Of a stretch of 64,000 bases of DNA, positions 26,622-35,275 are shown in pieces. Below the pieces are notes generated by a model that did no database searches, was not told the DNA's origin, and saw only the letters and a program-made list of their open reading frames with translations. Every line of letters begins with the position of its first letter. Position 1 is the stretch's first letter. The position numbers and the translations under genes were made by a program. The stretch comes from an uncultured Erythrobacter sp. (lineage in GTDB: Bacteria > Pseudomonadota > Alphaproteobacteria > Sphingomonadales > Sphingomonadaceae): positions 1,323,069 to 1,387,068 of the forward strand of contig CANLZP010000001.1 in assembly GCA_947495695.1 (NCBI GenBank), written 5' to 3'.

Positions 26622-28463
26622 GTGGATTCATTCTTGATAGGGCAGTGTCTGGTAACTCCAGCACGCAACGTAATTGCCTGCAAAGACAAGAGAATCTCGC
26701 TGGAACCAAAGGTGATGGCTGTACTGGTCAGCCTGCACGAGCGGCAGGGCGAGGTGGTCGAGCGGATCACTCTGCTGGACGAGATCTGGAATGATGATGA
26801 GGCTGCCGATGACAGCCTGACCCGCGCCATTTCCCTGTTACGCAAGGCTTTTTCCGGTCTGGACGATATCTCATACATCGAGACCATTCCCAAGCGTGGG
26901 TATCGCCTGATCCCAACCCAGGCAGAGGCTAGCAGTCCCCAGCAGGAAACCACGCCGCCAAGAGCGATTGCAGTCCTGCCATTCATGGATCTGAGCCCGC
27001 ACAACAATCAGGGTTATTTTGCTGATGGCATGACTGAGGAAATCCTCAATGCGTTGACTCATATGCCGGACATTAGCGTTGTTGGCCGGACATCCTCCTT
27101 CGCGGTTGATACAGAACACAAGACCGCCCAGAAGATCGGAGCCGCCTTGAATGTCGGCTATATTCTTGAAGGCTCCTTGCGCAAATCTGACAGCCGTGTG
27201 CGGGTCACGGCGAGGCTCTTGCAAACCACCGATGGGCGCCAGCTGTGGTCAGAAACCTATGATGGCGAAATTGGCGATATTTTTCATTTCCAGGATCGCA
27301 TTGCGCGCTCGATATCGACCAAGTTGGCCTCGATTGTCGGGGTAGCAGGAACGACGCTGCCCACTGCCAAATTCACCAGCGATCCCGCTGCCTACGCATT
27401 GTTTTTGCAAGGCCGCGATCTGGTCCACAAACTCAATGGTCAAACAACCATCCCGACCGGCATCAGCCTGCTTGAACAGGCCATCACGATCGATCCCGAG
27501 TTCACCGATGCCTATGCGTGGTTGGCGTTGGCGCATTTTATTCTCCCGGAATTCTCGCGCACCCCCACATGGCAAAGGCACTATAGCCTCAGCGACGAAG
27601 CGCTGGAGCAGGCACTTAAGCTGGACCCGAATTGCAGCATGGCCTTGCTAGTCAAGGCCTTGCGTCTGGCGCATTGCGGTGAGCTGGACAAATCGCTGAC
27701 AGTTTATGAGCAGGCTGTCAGCCTGGACCCGAACAATGTTGAAACCATGGCAGGTTTTGCGCTGGGATTGATGTCGATCGGTCTGCACGAACAGGCGCGC
27801 CCCTATTGGGAACGGATCATTGAAAAGGATCCCTTATGCGGCATTTGGCACACTACCTATGGCGGGCTGTTGTTGGCCGCGGGCGAGTTTGCACAGGCCG
27901 AAGCCGCGTTTCGCCGGTCCTTTGAGCTTGGCTTTGGTGCCGCTGCCTTTGGGGTGTCCCACCGCTTGGCTGAACGCGGAGAGATCGACGTCGCGATCAA
28001 GTTCATGGAAGCAAATTTTGATGGCCTTGCGCCAATTGAACAGGCTGAGCTTAGATCGCCGGTGGTGCGATGGATCGTCTATCGCGCCTATCTGAAGAAA
28101 GCCCCCTTGGCCAAGATGATTATGCGCGCTGTGCTCAAAACCAGATTGAACAATCCTAAGGCTCAGCCAACGGCCGCGTCGGTGATCGGATTTCTGTTTA
28201 TTGGCGACACTGAATCCTACATGCGCAATATTCTGGAAAAGCCCAATCCCTACATCGGCTATACGATCGCTCGTATTTGGGAACCTACGGCGGAGTCCGA
28301 AGCCATTCGCGCGCACCCAAATTTCCGGGCCTTTGCAGAACACCTGGGTTTGCCGCGCGCCTGGAGCAAATATGGTTGGCCGGCTTGCGTTGCCCCATGG
28401 GAGGCGGAACCGGCGCAGCCAGCAGGCCTCACATTAAAACAGCACAATCTGATTGAAGCGTGA
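26622..28463 (+). CDS. Winged-helix (OmpR/CadC-type) regulator fused to TolB-like and TPR domains
   Basis: Protein of 613 residues. The N-terminal Trans_reg_C winged helix (about 8-100) ends in the typical ISYIETIPKRGYRLIP. It is followed by a TolB/adenylate-cyclase-associated domain (about 115-230) with AIAVLPFMDLSPHNNQGYFADGMTEEIL. The C-terminal half carries several TPR-like repeats (for example LDPNCSMALLVKALRLAHCG, LDPNNVETMAGFALGLMSIG). No transmembrane helix separates the DNA-binding domain from the rest, unlike CadC, so it seems soluble and may respond to protein partners. GTG 26622 has GGGGGACA upstream. An IS6-like end lies 33 bases after its stop codon. Confidence 0.82.
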   Translation: MDSFLIGQCLVTPARNVIACKDKRISLEPKVMAVLVSLHERQGEVVERITLLDEIWNDDEAADDSLTRAISLLRKAFSGLDDISYIETIPKRGYRLIPTQAEASSPQQETTPPRAIAVLPFMDLSPHNNQGYFADGMTEEILNALTHMPDISVVGRTSSFAVDTEHKTAQKIGAALNVGYILEGSLRKSDSRVRVTARLLQTTDGRQLWSETYDGEIGDIFHFQDRIARSISTKLASIVGVAGTTLPTAKFTSDPAAYALFLQGRDLVHKLNGQTTIPTGISLLEQAITIDPEFTDAYAWLALAHFILPEFSRTPTWQRHYSLSDEALEQALKLDPNCSMALLVKALRLAHCGELDKSLTVYEQAVSLDPNNVETMAGFALGLMSIGLHEQARPYWERIIEKDPLCGIWHTTYGGLLLAAGEFAQAEAAFRRSFELGFGAAAFGVSHRLAERGEIDVAIKFMEANFDGLAPIEQAELRSPVVRWIVYRAYLKKAPLAKMIMRAVLKTRLNNPKAQPTAASVIGFLFIGDTESYMRNILEKPNPYIGYTIARIWEPTAESEAIRAHPNFRAFAEHLGLPRAWSKYGWPACVAPWEAEPAQPAGLTLKQHNLIEA

Positions 28464-28486
28464 GGCGGCGGGCTTAATTTTGGCAA

Positions 28487-28520
28487 AGCCAAGGAGAGAC
28501 CAGTTCGCGTTAGACGGGCA
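28487..28520 (+). repeat. Second solitary IS6-like right terminal sequence
   Basis: AAGCCAAGGAGAGAC-CAGTTCGCGTTAGACGGGCA resembles 17006-17040 (AAGCCAGGCGGAGAC-GAGTTCGCATTAGACTGACA) over roughly 34 bases, in the same orientation, and the right end of the IS6 element at 1240. It is more diverged than the 17013 copy. It marks the boundary between the regulator gene and the ABC transporter block, next to a truncated gene start. Confidence 0.5.
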
Positions 28521-28595
28521 CGATTGTGTCGGCTATCGCTGGCGCATTAATGGCGGCGTTACAGCAGCATATCTGATTAGTTAAAGGGTGGGGAT

Positions 28596-28679
28596 TTGGG
28601 CAAATTATCGGGCATAAAGGTCGTTGATCTCACCCAGTTCCTGCCGGGGCATGCAGAGGATGGGGCCAAAGAAGGGTGA
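28596..28679 (+). pseudogene. Truncated start of a CaiB/BaiF-type CoA-transferase gene
   Basis: A TTG start with AAAGGGTGGGGA upstream opens a frame reading GKLSGIKVVDLTQFLPG, which is very like the conserved N-terminus of type III (CaiB/BaiF) CoA-transferases. After this the similarity stops and TGA follows at 677-679 of this kilobase, so only the first 18 or so codons remain. It lies between the IS6-like end at 28487 and the ABC operon. I read it as a rearrangement scar that left a gene's promoter and leader in front of the transporter genes. Confidence 0.55.
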
Positions 28680-28713
28680 CTTTGTCGGCACTTTCATTCC
28701 CGAGGATCGAGTT

Positions 28714-29811
28714 ATGAGCCTGCGTTTGCAAGGCGTCTCGAAATCCGTGGATGGCGACGCTCATATTCATCCGCTTGATCTTGAGCTGGAAAAAGGGACC
28801 ATGAATGTTCTGCTCGGCCCAACATTGGCGGGCAAGACATCGCTGCTGCGACTGATGTCAGGCTTGGACAAGCCCGATAGCGGCAAAATCTACTGGGATG
28901 GCAAAGACGTGACCCGCCACCGCGTGCAGGATCGTGACGTGGCAATGGTGTACCAACAATTCGTCAATTACCCCTCGATGACGGTCTATGAAAACATTGC
29001 CTCGCCGTTGAAAATGCAGCGCCGATCCGCACAGGAGATTGACGCCAAGGTTCAGGAAATGGCCGAGCTGTTGCAGCTCACCGATCTGCTCCACCGCAAA
29101 CCCAGCGAAATCTCGGGCGGGCAGCAGCAAAGATGTGCCATCGCCCGCGCTCTGGTGAAAGATGTGGGCCTGGTGTTGATGGACGAACCCCTGGCCAATC
29201 TCGATTACAAGCTGCGCGAGGAGCTGCGGATCGAAATCCCGCGCCTGTTCGCCGCATCGGGCAGCATCTTTGTTTATGCTACGACAGAGCCGGAGGAAGC
29301 CTTGCTGTTGGGCGGCAAAACAGCCACTCTTTGGCAAGGGCATGTGACCCAATTTGGTCCCTCTACCCAAGTCTATCACCGGCCTGCTGACGAGATCACT
29401 GCGCGGGTATACTCCGATCCTCCGATGAATTTCCTTCCTGTCCGCAAACAGGGCGGCATGGTCCATTTCCCCAATGGCCAATCCACTCCCGCCAGGCAGG
29501 CGGTCGCCGCCATACCCGATGGCGAATATCGCGCAGGCTTTCGAGCCCACCATCTGGAAGTGGGCGGTGATGCGGCTGGCAAAATAGCCTTTGAGGCAAA
29601 GCTGATCGTCACAGAGCTGACCGGTTCGGACACTTATATCCATGTCGAGACAGCGGGCGAGCGGTGGATTGGATTGGTGCCGGGACTTCAGACGTTCGAA
29701 ATCGGCGGGCACGTGCCATTGTGTTTGAACCCCGACAATGTGTTCTACTTTGACCAGCAGGGCAAACTGGCCGGATCGACACCTCTCGCAACCCAGATGG
29801 CAGGAGCTTAG
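28714..29811 (+). CDS. glpS: ABC transporter ATPase, GlpS-type
   Basis: Cytoplasmic ATPase of 365 residues from the CUT1/MalK class, first of a six-gene set in the order known for the rhizobial glycerol transporter (glpS, T, P, Q, U, V). Walker A is GPTLAGKTS (35-43), the signature ISGGQ is at 133-137, and Walker B is LVLMDEP. The H-loop histidine is replaced by threonine (VYATTEPEE, T191). With its partner's degenerate signature this predicts one competent and one degenerate ATP site. ATG 28714 is chosen with GAGGATCG upstream and because the fold begins there. Substrate is inferred from gene order. Confidence 0.82.
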   Translation: MSLRLQGVSKSVDGDAHIHPLDLELEKGTMNVLLGPTLAGKTSLLRLMSGLDKPDSGKIYWDGKDVTRHRVQDRDVAMVYQQFVNYPSMTVYENIASPLKMQRRSAQEIDAKVQEMAELLQLTDLLHRKPSEISGGQQQRCAIARALVKDVGLVLMDEPLANLDYKLREELRIEIPRLFAASGSIFVYATTEPEEALLLGGKTATLWQGHVTQFGPSTQVYHRPADEITARVYSDPPMNFLPVRKQGGMVHFPNGQSTPARQAVAAIPDGEYRAGFRAHHLEVGGDAAGKIAFEAKLIVTELTGSDTYIHVETAGERWIGLVPGLQTFEIGGHVPLCLNPDNVFYFDQQGKLAGSTPLATQMAGA

Positions 29812-29813
29812 CT

Positions 29814-30899
29814 TTGGCCTCGATCACGCTCGAAAATTTGGCGCACAGCTATCGGTCCGATCCCAAAGGCGAGGCGGATTTCGCGTTGCGGGAGCTCAAT
29901 CACACATGGGAAGACGGGCACGCATATGCGCTGCTCGGCCCCAGTGGTTGCGGCAAGACGACCTTGCTGAACATTATCTCGGGCCTGCTGCAACCAACGC
30001 GGGGTAGGGTCCTGTTTGGTGATCAGGACGTGACGCAGGCCTCGACCGCGCAGCGCAATATCGCCCAAGTGTTCCAGTTTCCGGTGGTCTATGACACGAT
30101 GACGGTAGGCCAAAATTTGGCATTTCCGCTCCGCAATCGCGGGATGGATGCGCGCTATATCGAAGAGCGGGTGCAGCGCATTGCGCAGATGATTGGTCTG
30201 GAGGGGCATTTGGGCCAGAAGGCACGCGGCCTGACCGCCGATCTGAAGCAGAAGATATCGCTCGGGCGCGGTGTCGTGCGCGATGATGTGAACGCCATAT
30301 TGTTCGACGAACCGCTGACCGTAATTGACCCCAATTTGAAGTGGGAATTGCGCACCCAGCTCAAATCCCTGCACCGCGAATTTGGGCACACCATGATCTA
30401 TGTCACGCATGATCAGACCGAGGCACTGACCTTCGCTGAAAAAGTGGTGGTGATGCATGAAGGGCAAGTGCTGCAGATCGGCACTCCGCAGGAATTGTTC
30501 GAAAAGCCTGCGCACGTGTTTGTGGGGTATTTCATTGGCTCGCCCGGGATGAATTTTCTGCCGGTTTCGGTCCAAGGGCGGCGCGCCATTGCGCATGGCC
30601 AAACCAGCGCTTTGGCGCAGGACTATGGCCATCCCCAAGGCGATATCATGCTCGGCATCCGGCCCGAATTTACCCGCCTTACCAAGGGCGAGGGCCTGCC
30701 TGTGATGATCAAGCGGGTGCAGGATGTGGGCCGGTACAAATTCGTCAATGCCACAGTGTTCGAGCGCGAAATCAACATCGTGCTGGACGCTCATATCGAG
30801 ATCGAGGCGGATATGACCAAGGTCAGCCTCGATCCGGATAAAATCAGCATTTTTAGCAATGACTGGCGGATTGATCCTGCATCAGAGGGCAAGCTGTGA
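29814..30899 (+). CDS. glpT: ABC transporter ATPase, GlpT-type
   Basis: Second ATPase of 361 residues, starting at TTG 29814 two bases after the previous stop codon. Walker A is GPSGCGKTT (42-50), Walker B AILFDEP and the H-loop histidine H199 (YVTHDQ) are intact. The signature motif is lost: LTADLKQKISLGRG stands at 140-153 in place of LSGGQ. The C-terminal regulatory domain is MalK-like. It would pair with GlpS, providing the working Walker site against the partner's intact signature. It overlaps the permease gene by four bases. Confidence 0.82.
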   Translation: MASITLENLAHSYRSDPKGEADFALRELNHTWEDGHAYALLGPSGCGKTTLLNIISGLLQPTRGRVLFGDQDVTQASTAQRNIAQVFQFPVVYDTMTVGQNLAFPLRNRGMDARYIEERVQRIAQMIGLEGHLGQKARGLTADLKQKISLGRGVVRDDVNAILFDEPLTVIDPNLKWELRTQLKSLHREFGHTMIYVTHDQTEALTFAEKVVVMHEGQVLQIGTPQELFEKPAHVFVGYFIGSPGMNFLPVSVQGRRAIAHGQTSALAQDYGHPQGDIMLGIRPEFTRLTKGEGLPVMIKRVQDVGRYKFVNATVFEREINIVLDAHIEIEADMTKVSLDPDKISIFSNDWRIDPASEGKL

Positions 30900-31774
30900 C
30901 CCAAAAAACTACCAATCAACGCGCCTGGTTTCTGGTGTTGCCAGTTCTGGCACTGGTCGCTTTTTCATCGATCATTCCGATGATAACCGTGGTCAATTAT
31001 TCGTTTCAGGACAGCTTTGGCGGGAATGAATTCTTCTGGGTTGGGCTGGAATGGTATCGCGAATTGCTCCAGTCGGAACGGTTATGGGATGCGTTGGGCA
31101 GGCAGCTCTTGTTCTCCTCCATAATCCTGCTGATCGAAATTCCGCTGGGCATATTAATCGCCTTGTCCATGCCCAAAAAGGGCTGGATGGCCTCGCTGTG
31201 CTTGGTCTTAATGGCGCTGCCTCTGCTCATTCCTTACAATGTGGTAGGCACGATCTGGCAAGTGTTTGCGCGGGCCGATATTGGCCTGTTGGGACGCGCA
31301 ATCTCTGATTTGGGGCTGTCCTACAATTATGCTCAAAATGCGTTTGACGCATGGGTCACGGTGATCGTCATGGACGTGTGGCATTGGACATCGCTGGTTG
31401 CGCTGCTGTCCTATGCTGGCCTGCGATCGATCCCCAATGCCTATTATCAGGCAGCCGAGATCGATCAGGCCAGCCGCTGGGCGGTGTTCCGCTATATTGA
31501 ACTTCCCAAGATGCGCGGTGTGTTGATCATCGCGGTGCTGCTGCGGTTCATGGACAGTTTCATGATTTATACCGAGCCATTTGTGCTGACTGGAGGAGGG
31601 CCGGGCAATGCCACCACCTTCCTGTCCATCGACCTGGTCAAGATGGCCTTGGGTCAGTTTGATTTGGGGCCAGCCGCAGCCTTTTCGCTGATGTATTTCT
31701 TGGTGATCCTGCTGATTTCATATGTATTCTACACGGTTATGATCAGCGCCGATAATGACGGAGCGGCGCGATGA
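30896..31774 (+). CDS. glpP: ABC transporter permease, GlpP-type
   Basis: Inner-membrane permease of 292 residues with about six helices (first: WFLVLPVLALVAFSSIIPMI). The EAA loop is recognisable as YYQAAEIDQASRWAVFRYIELPKM, which contacts the ATPase. It belongs to the MalF-like sugar/polyol permeases. GTG 30896 overlaps the end of the preceding ATPase gene (GTGA), and ATGA links it to the next permease, so the genes are translationally coupled. Confidence 0.82.
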   Translation: MTQKTTNQRAWFLVLPVLALVAFSSIIPMITVVNYSFQDSFGGNEFFWVGLEWYRELLQSERLWDALGRQLLFSSIILLIEIPLGILIALSMPKKGWMASLCLVLMALPLLIPYNVVGTIWQVFARADIGLLGRAISDLGLSYNYAQNAFDAWVTVIVMDVWHWTSLVALLSYAGLRSIPNAYYQAAEIDQASRWAVFRYIELPKMRGVLIIAVLLRFMDSFMIYTEPFVLTGGGPGNATTFLSIDLVKMALGQFDLGPAAAFSLMYFLVILLISYVFYTVMISADNDGAAR

Positions 31775-32616
31775 GCGAGCAATCTCAGCCGAACAAACGC
31801 CGCAATGCCGGGCCGAGAATCCGACTGCCGGCGGTTATTATCTGTGCCTATCTACTGTTTATTCTGGTGCCGATATACTGGCTGGCGATCATGAGCCTGA
31901 AATCAAATGCCGAGATTTTGGGTGCGTTCACGCTGTGGCCGGATTCGATCACCTTTGACAATTACAGGACGATTCTGACCGATCCTGCCTGGTATATGGG
32001 CTATATAAACAGCTTCATCTATGTCTCGCTCAACACGGTCATTTCGCTGACGGTTGCCTTGCCCGCCGCCTATGCCTTCAGCCGCTATCGCTTCATGGGC
32101 GATAGCCATCTGTTCTTCTGGCTGCTGACCAATCGCATGGCGCCGCCTGCGGTTTTCGCTCTGCCCTTTTTCCAGCTCTATTCCAGCGTTGAATTGTTCG
32201 ACACGCATATTGCGGTCGCGCTGGCGCATTGCCTGTTCAATGTCCCGTTGGCGGTTTGGATTTTGGAAGGTTTCATGCGCGGCGTGCCGCGTGAAATCGA
32301 CGAGACCGCCTTTATCGATGGTTATGGCTTTGGCCGATTCTTCACCCGCATATTCATCCCCATGATTGCACCCGGGATCGGGGTGGCGGCCTTCTTCTGC
32401 TTCATGTTCAGCTGGGTCGAGTTGTTGCTCAGCCGCACGCTGACCAGCGTGGATGCAAAGCCGATCACCGCGATTATGACCCGCACGGTTTCGGCATCGG
32501 GACTGGATTGGGGCGTGCTGGCGGCAGCTGGCGTTTTGACGATCATTCCCGGCGCGATTGTTATCTATTTTGTCCGCAGTTACATTGCCAAGGGCCTCGC
32601 CCTTGGGCGGGTATAG
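31771..32616 (+). CDS. glpQ: ABC transporter permease, GlpQ-type
   Basis: Inner-membrane permease of 281 residues with six helices, MalG-like, starting ATGA within the preceding stop. The EAA loop is PREIDETAFIDGYGFGRFFTRIFIPM. It would form the heterodimeric channel with the previous permease. The rest is ordinary for the family. Confidence 0.82.
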   Translation: MSEQSQPNKRRNAGPRIRLPAVIICAYLLFILVPIYWLAIMSLKSNAEILGAFTLWPDSITFDNYRTILTDPAWYMGYINSFIYVSLNTVISLTVALPAAYAFSRYRFMGDSHLFFWLLTNRMAPPAVFALPFFQLYSSVELFDTHIAVALAHCLFNVPLAVWILEGFMRGVPREIDETAFIDGYGFGRFFTRIFIPMIAPGIGVAAFFCFMFSWVELLLSRTLTSVDAKPITAIMTRTVSASGLDWGVLAAAGVLTIIPGAIVIYFVRSYIAKGLALGRV

Positions 32617-32643
32617 GCGCTCGGTTATGAAGGATGCATCCTA

Positions 32644-32925
32644 GTGAGCTGGTTGGCATGGATGGCCTGGACAGGGCCCACGGCTGTATTCTTTGCAGCT
32701 ATTGCCGTGATGCTGGCCGGCATGACGCTGCTGGCGATCAAGTACCCCAGCTCCGCCCGGGTAGGAATATTGGGCATCGAGACCGCGCGCGGAGACCGGC
32801 TGTTCATCACATTGTTGGGCAGCGCCTTTATCAATTTGGCTTGGCTTGGATTGGTTGACGCACCGCAATATGGGGCGCTTATCATCTGCGGCCTGTTTGC
32901 CTTTTGCGTTTTTCGCTGGGTATGA
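32644..32925 (+). CDS. Small membrane protein DUF2160 (GlpU-like)
   Basis: Protein of 93 residues with three likely membrane helices (MSWLAWMAWTGPTAVFFAAI, FITLLGSAFINLAWLGLV, ALIICGLFAFCVFRW). DUF2160 proteins occur at exactly this place in glycerol ABC transporter operons (glpU), and this is the strongest sign that the operon is of that type. The function is unknown; it may be an accessory subunit. GTG 32644 is the start. The stop overlaps a possible ATGA start of the binding protein gene at 32922. Confidence 0.75.
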   Translation: MSWLAWMAWTGPTAVFFAAIAVMLAGMTLLAIKYPSSARVGILGIETARGDRLFITLLGSAFINLAWLGLVDAPQYGALIICGLFAFCVFRWV

Positions 32926-32951
32926 TGACAAAAAACAATGGGATCAAAGCA

Positions 32952-34694
32952 ATGCAAGTAACACGAAGCATGATCATTATGGGCGCAAGCCTTGCGCTGC
33001 TGGCGTGTTCGGATTCCGGCGAATCCGGCTTTGTCGTGTTGAGCGAAGCCGAGCGGGAGGCTGCGGCCAATGCGTTTCTGGATGAAGAGATTGGCGAGTT
33101 TTCGACGCTGAGCCGCGAAGATCAAGAGGCAGAATTGCGTTGGTTTATGGATGCAGCGCAGCCCTATCAGGGGATGCAAATCTCGGTCGTATCCGAAACC
33201 ATCGCCACCCATGAATATGAGGCGCAGGTTCTGGCTCCAGCCTTTTCCGCGATGACCGGGATCAAGGTAACGCATGATCTGATCGGCGAAGGCGATGTGG
33301 TTGAAAAGCTGCAAACGCAGATGCAAACCGACGAGAATATCTATGATGCCTATGTCAATGATTCCGATCTGATCGGGACCCACTGGCGCTACCAGCAGGT
33401 CCGAAATCTGAGCGATTGGATGTCGGGCGAAGGAACGGACGTCACCAGCCCCACGCTGGATCTGGAAGACTTCATTGGTTTGGACTTCACCACTGGTCCC
33501 GATGGCAAATTGTATCAACTGCCTGATCAGCAATTCGCGAACCTTTATTGGTTCCGCCATGACTGGTTCACCGATCCGCAGATCAAATCCGAGTTCAAGC
33601 AGCAATATGGCTATGATCTGGGCGTGCCGGTCAATTGGGCAGCCTATGAAGACATTGCCGAATTCTTCACTGGCCGGGAGATTGATGGCCAGCAGGTCTA
33701 TGGCAGCATGGATTATGGCAAGAAGGATCCGTCGCTGGGATGGCGCTTTACCGATGCCTGGATGTCGATGGCGGGCATGGGCTCCATTGGTGAACCCAAT
33801 GGCTTGCCGGTTGACGAGTGGGGCATCCGCGTAAACGAAAATTCGCAGCCGGTTGGCTCTTGCGTTGCCAGGGGCGGCGCGACCAATGCGCCCGCTGCGG
33901 TCTATGCACTGGTCAAATATTCCAAATGGCTCAATGAATATTCGCCGCCATCGGCCGCCGGCATGACCTTTTCCGAGGCCGGTCCGGTTCCCGCGCAAGG
34001 AGCCATCGCGCAGCAGATGTTCTGGTACACCACCTTCACCGCCAATATGGTGGGCGAGGAAGCCAGTGCGGTTCTGTATGATGATGGAATGCCGCGTTGG
34101 CGCATGGCGCCCAGTCCGCATGGTGCCTATTGGCAAGAGGGCATGAAAATCGGCTATCAGGATGCCGGATCATGGACCTTGATGAAGTCCACTCCGACAG
34201 ACCGGGCCAAGGCGGCGTGGCTCTATGCCCAGTTTGTGACCTCCAAAACGGTAGACGTGAAAAAGGCCCATGTCGGGCTGACCTTCATTCGGGAATCCAC
34301 CATTCAGCATGATTCGTTCACCGAACGGGCACCCAAATTGGGCGGTCTGATCGAATTCTATCGGTCTCCGGCGCGGACCCGTTGGTCCCCAACCGGCACG
34401 AATATTCCTGACTATCCACGGCTGGCGCAGCTGTGGTGGCAGAACATTGGCGATGCGTCTTCGGGCACGAAACAGCCGCAAGAGGCGCTAGATGCTCTGT
34501 GCGAACAGCAAGAACGTGTGCTGGAACGGCTTGAGCGGTCAGGCTTGCAGGGTGATCTGGGACCAAGATTGGCAGAAGAGCGCGGCGCTGATTATTGGTT
34601 GAACCAGCCGGGCTCTCCCAAAGCCAAGCTGGCCAATGAAGACCCAGCGCCCGTTACCATCGAATATGACAAGCTGCTGGAATCTTGGAAATAG
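32952..34694 (+). CDS. glpV: ABC transporter substrate-binding lipoprotein, GlpV-type
   Basis: Extracytoplasmic binding protein of 580 residues, anchored as a lipoprotein: the leader MQVTRSMIIMGASLALLAC gives the lipobox at C19. ATG 32952 provides this clean leader. An ATGA start at 32922, overlapping the stop of the previous gene, would add ten residues and is possible. The mature protein is a large family-1-like binding protein with aromatic-rich loops (YWFRHDWF, MFWYTTFTANMVG) and the size usual for GlpV (about 575 residues). Glycerol is the predicted ligand; glpK and glpD are not in this window. Confidence 0.8.
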   Translation: MQVTRSMIIMGASLALLACSDSGESGFVVLSEAEREAAANAFLDEEIGEFSTLSREDQEAELRWFMDAAQPYQGMQISVVSETIATHEYEAQVLAPAFSAMTGIKVTHDLIGEGDVVEKLQTQMQTDENIYDAYVNDSDLIGTHWRYQQVRNLSDWMSGEGTDVTSPTLDLEDFIGLDFTTGPDGKLYQLPDQQFANLYWFRHDWFTDPQIKSEFKQQYGYDLGVPVNWAAYEDIAEFFTGREIDGQQVYGSMDYGKKDPSLGWRFTDAWMSMAGMGSIGEPNGLPVDEWGIRVNENSQPVGSCVARGGATNAPAAVYALVKYSKWLNEYSPPSAAGMTFSEAGPVPAQGAIAQQMFWYTTFTANMVGEEASAVLYDDGMPRWRMAPSPHGAYWQEGMKIGYQDAGSWTLMKSTPTDRAKAAWLYAQFVTSKTVDVKKAHVGLTFIRESTIQHDSFTERAPKLGGLIEFYRSPARTRWSPTGTNIPDYPRLAQLWWQNIGDASSGTKQPQEALDALCEQQERVLERLERSGLQGDLGPRLAEERGADYWLNQPGSPKAKLANEDPAPVTIEYDKLLESWK

Positions 34695-34762
34695 GGCCAG
34701 CCGCGGCTCTCTGCCTGTTTTTCCAACGAATTGAGCCAGTCTACTAGAGCGCCCAATCAGCC

Positions 34763-35275
34763 TTAAATCGGGCTGCACTTGTCTCCTTTGGCCGTTTCCG
34801 CCACGCGCTCATAATCGGCTTCCGTCGGAGCCAATCGGCGGATCAGGATAATGCCCGTATTCGAGGGTGAGCCTATTTCATTAGGCTGTGTCGCCGCCAT
34901 TTTGGGCGGCAGCAGGCGCACATCCACTCCACTCCCATCGCCACGGATGGTCTGGAAATTATTGGTCGAAGCATCGAAAAATGACAGGGACGCATAATTC
35001 TCGGTCGACGCCATCTTAACGCGCAGGCCCGCTGGAGCCTGTTCAAAATCGAACAGGCAGGCGGAATAGGCCAGATCAGGAGAGGGCCGAACCACCGTTT
35101 GTGTTTGCGGTGTGGTGCGCTCGCCAAGCGTAAAGCCGTGCAAGGCTATTCCTCTGTTTGACAGCATGCTCATTGCGCGATCCATGATGACACCGGGCGC
35201 GGCATAGATCACCGCAAGATGGCTGATCACGGCCAAAGCGGATGCGAATAGTAGGGGAGCAAAGGCCTTCTTCAT
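34763..35275 (-). CDS. DUF1254 domain protein
   Basis: Secreted or membrane-anchored protein of 170 residues: an N-terminal hydrophobic helix (PLLFASALAVISHLAVIYAAP) is followed by a compact domain with LAYSACLFDFEQAPAGLRVK and YASLSFFDASTNNFQTIRGD, typical of DUF1254. It overlaps the DUF1214 gene by four bases. The two domains are usually found fused in one larger protein, so this is a split version. No known activity. The convergent ABC operon ends 68 bases away. Confidence 0.72.
   Translation of the reverse strand: MKKAFAPLLFASALAVISHLAVIYAAPGVIMDRAMSMLSNRGIALHGFTLGERTTPQTQTVVRPSPDLAYSACLFDFEQAPAGLRVKMASTENYASLSFFDASTNNFQTIRGDGSGVDVRLLPPKMAATQPNEIGSPSNTGIILIRRLAPTEADYERVAETAKGDKCSPI

Noticed and set aside
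29808..30794. Leftward open frame of 328 codons opposite the GlpT-type ATPase gene
   Set aside because: Antisense to a gene with Walker motifs; composition is that of a reverse-strand shadow.
32625..34136. Long leftward open frame of 503 codons opposite the ABC binding-protein gene
   Set aside because: It runs antisense to DUF2160 and GlpV genes that have clear family features; its protein is low-information, rich in His/Gln/Ile/Arg as in shadow frames, and has no domain I recognise.
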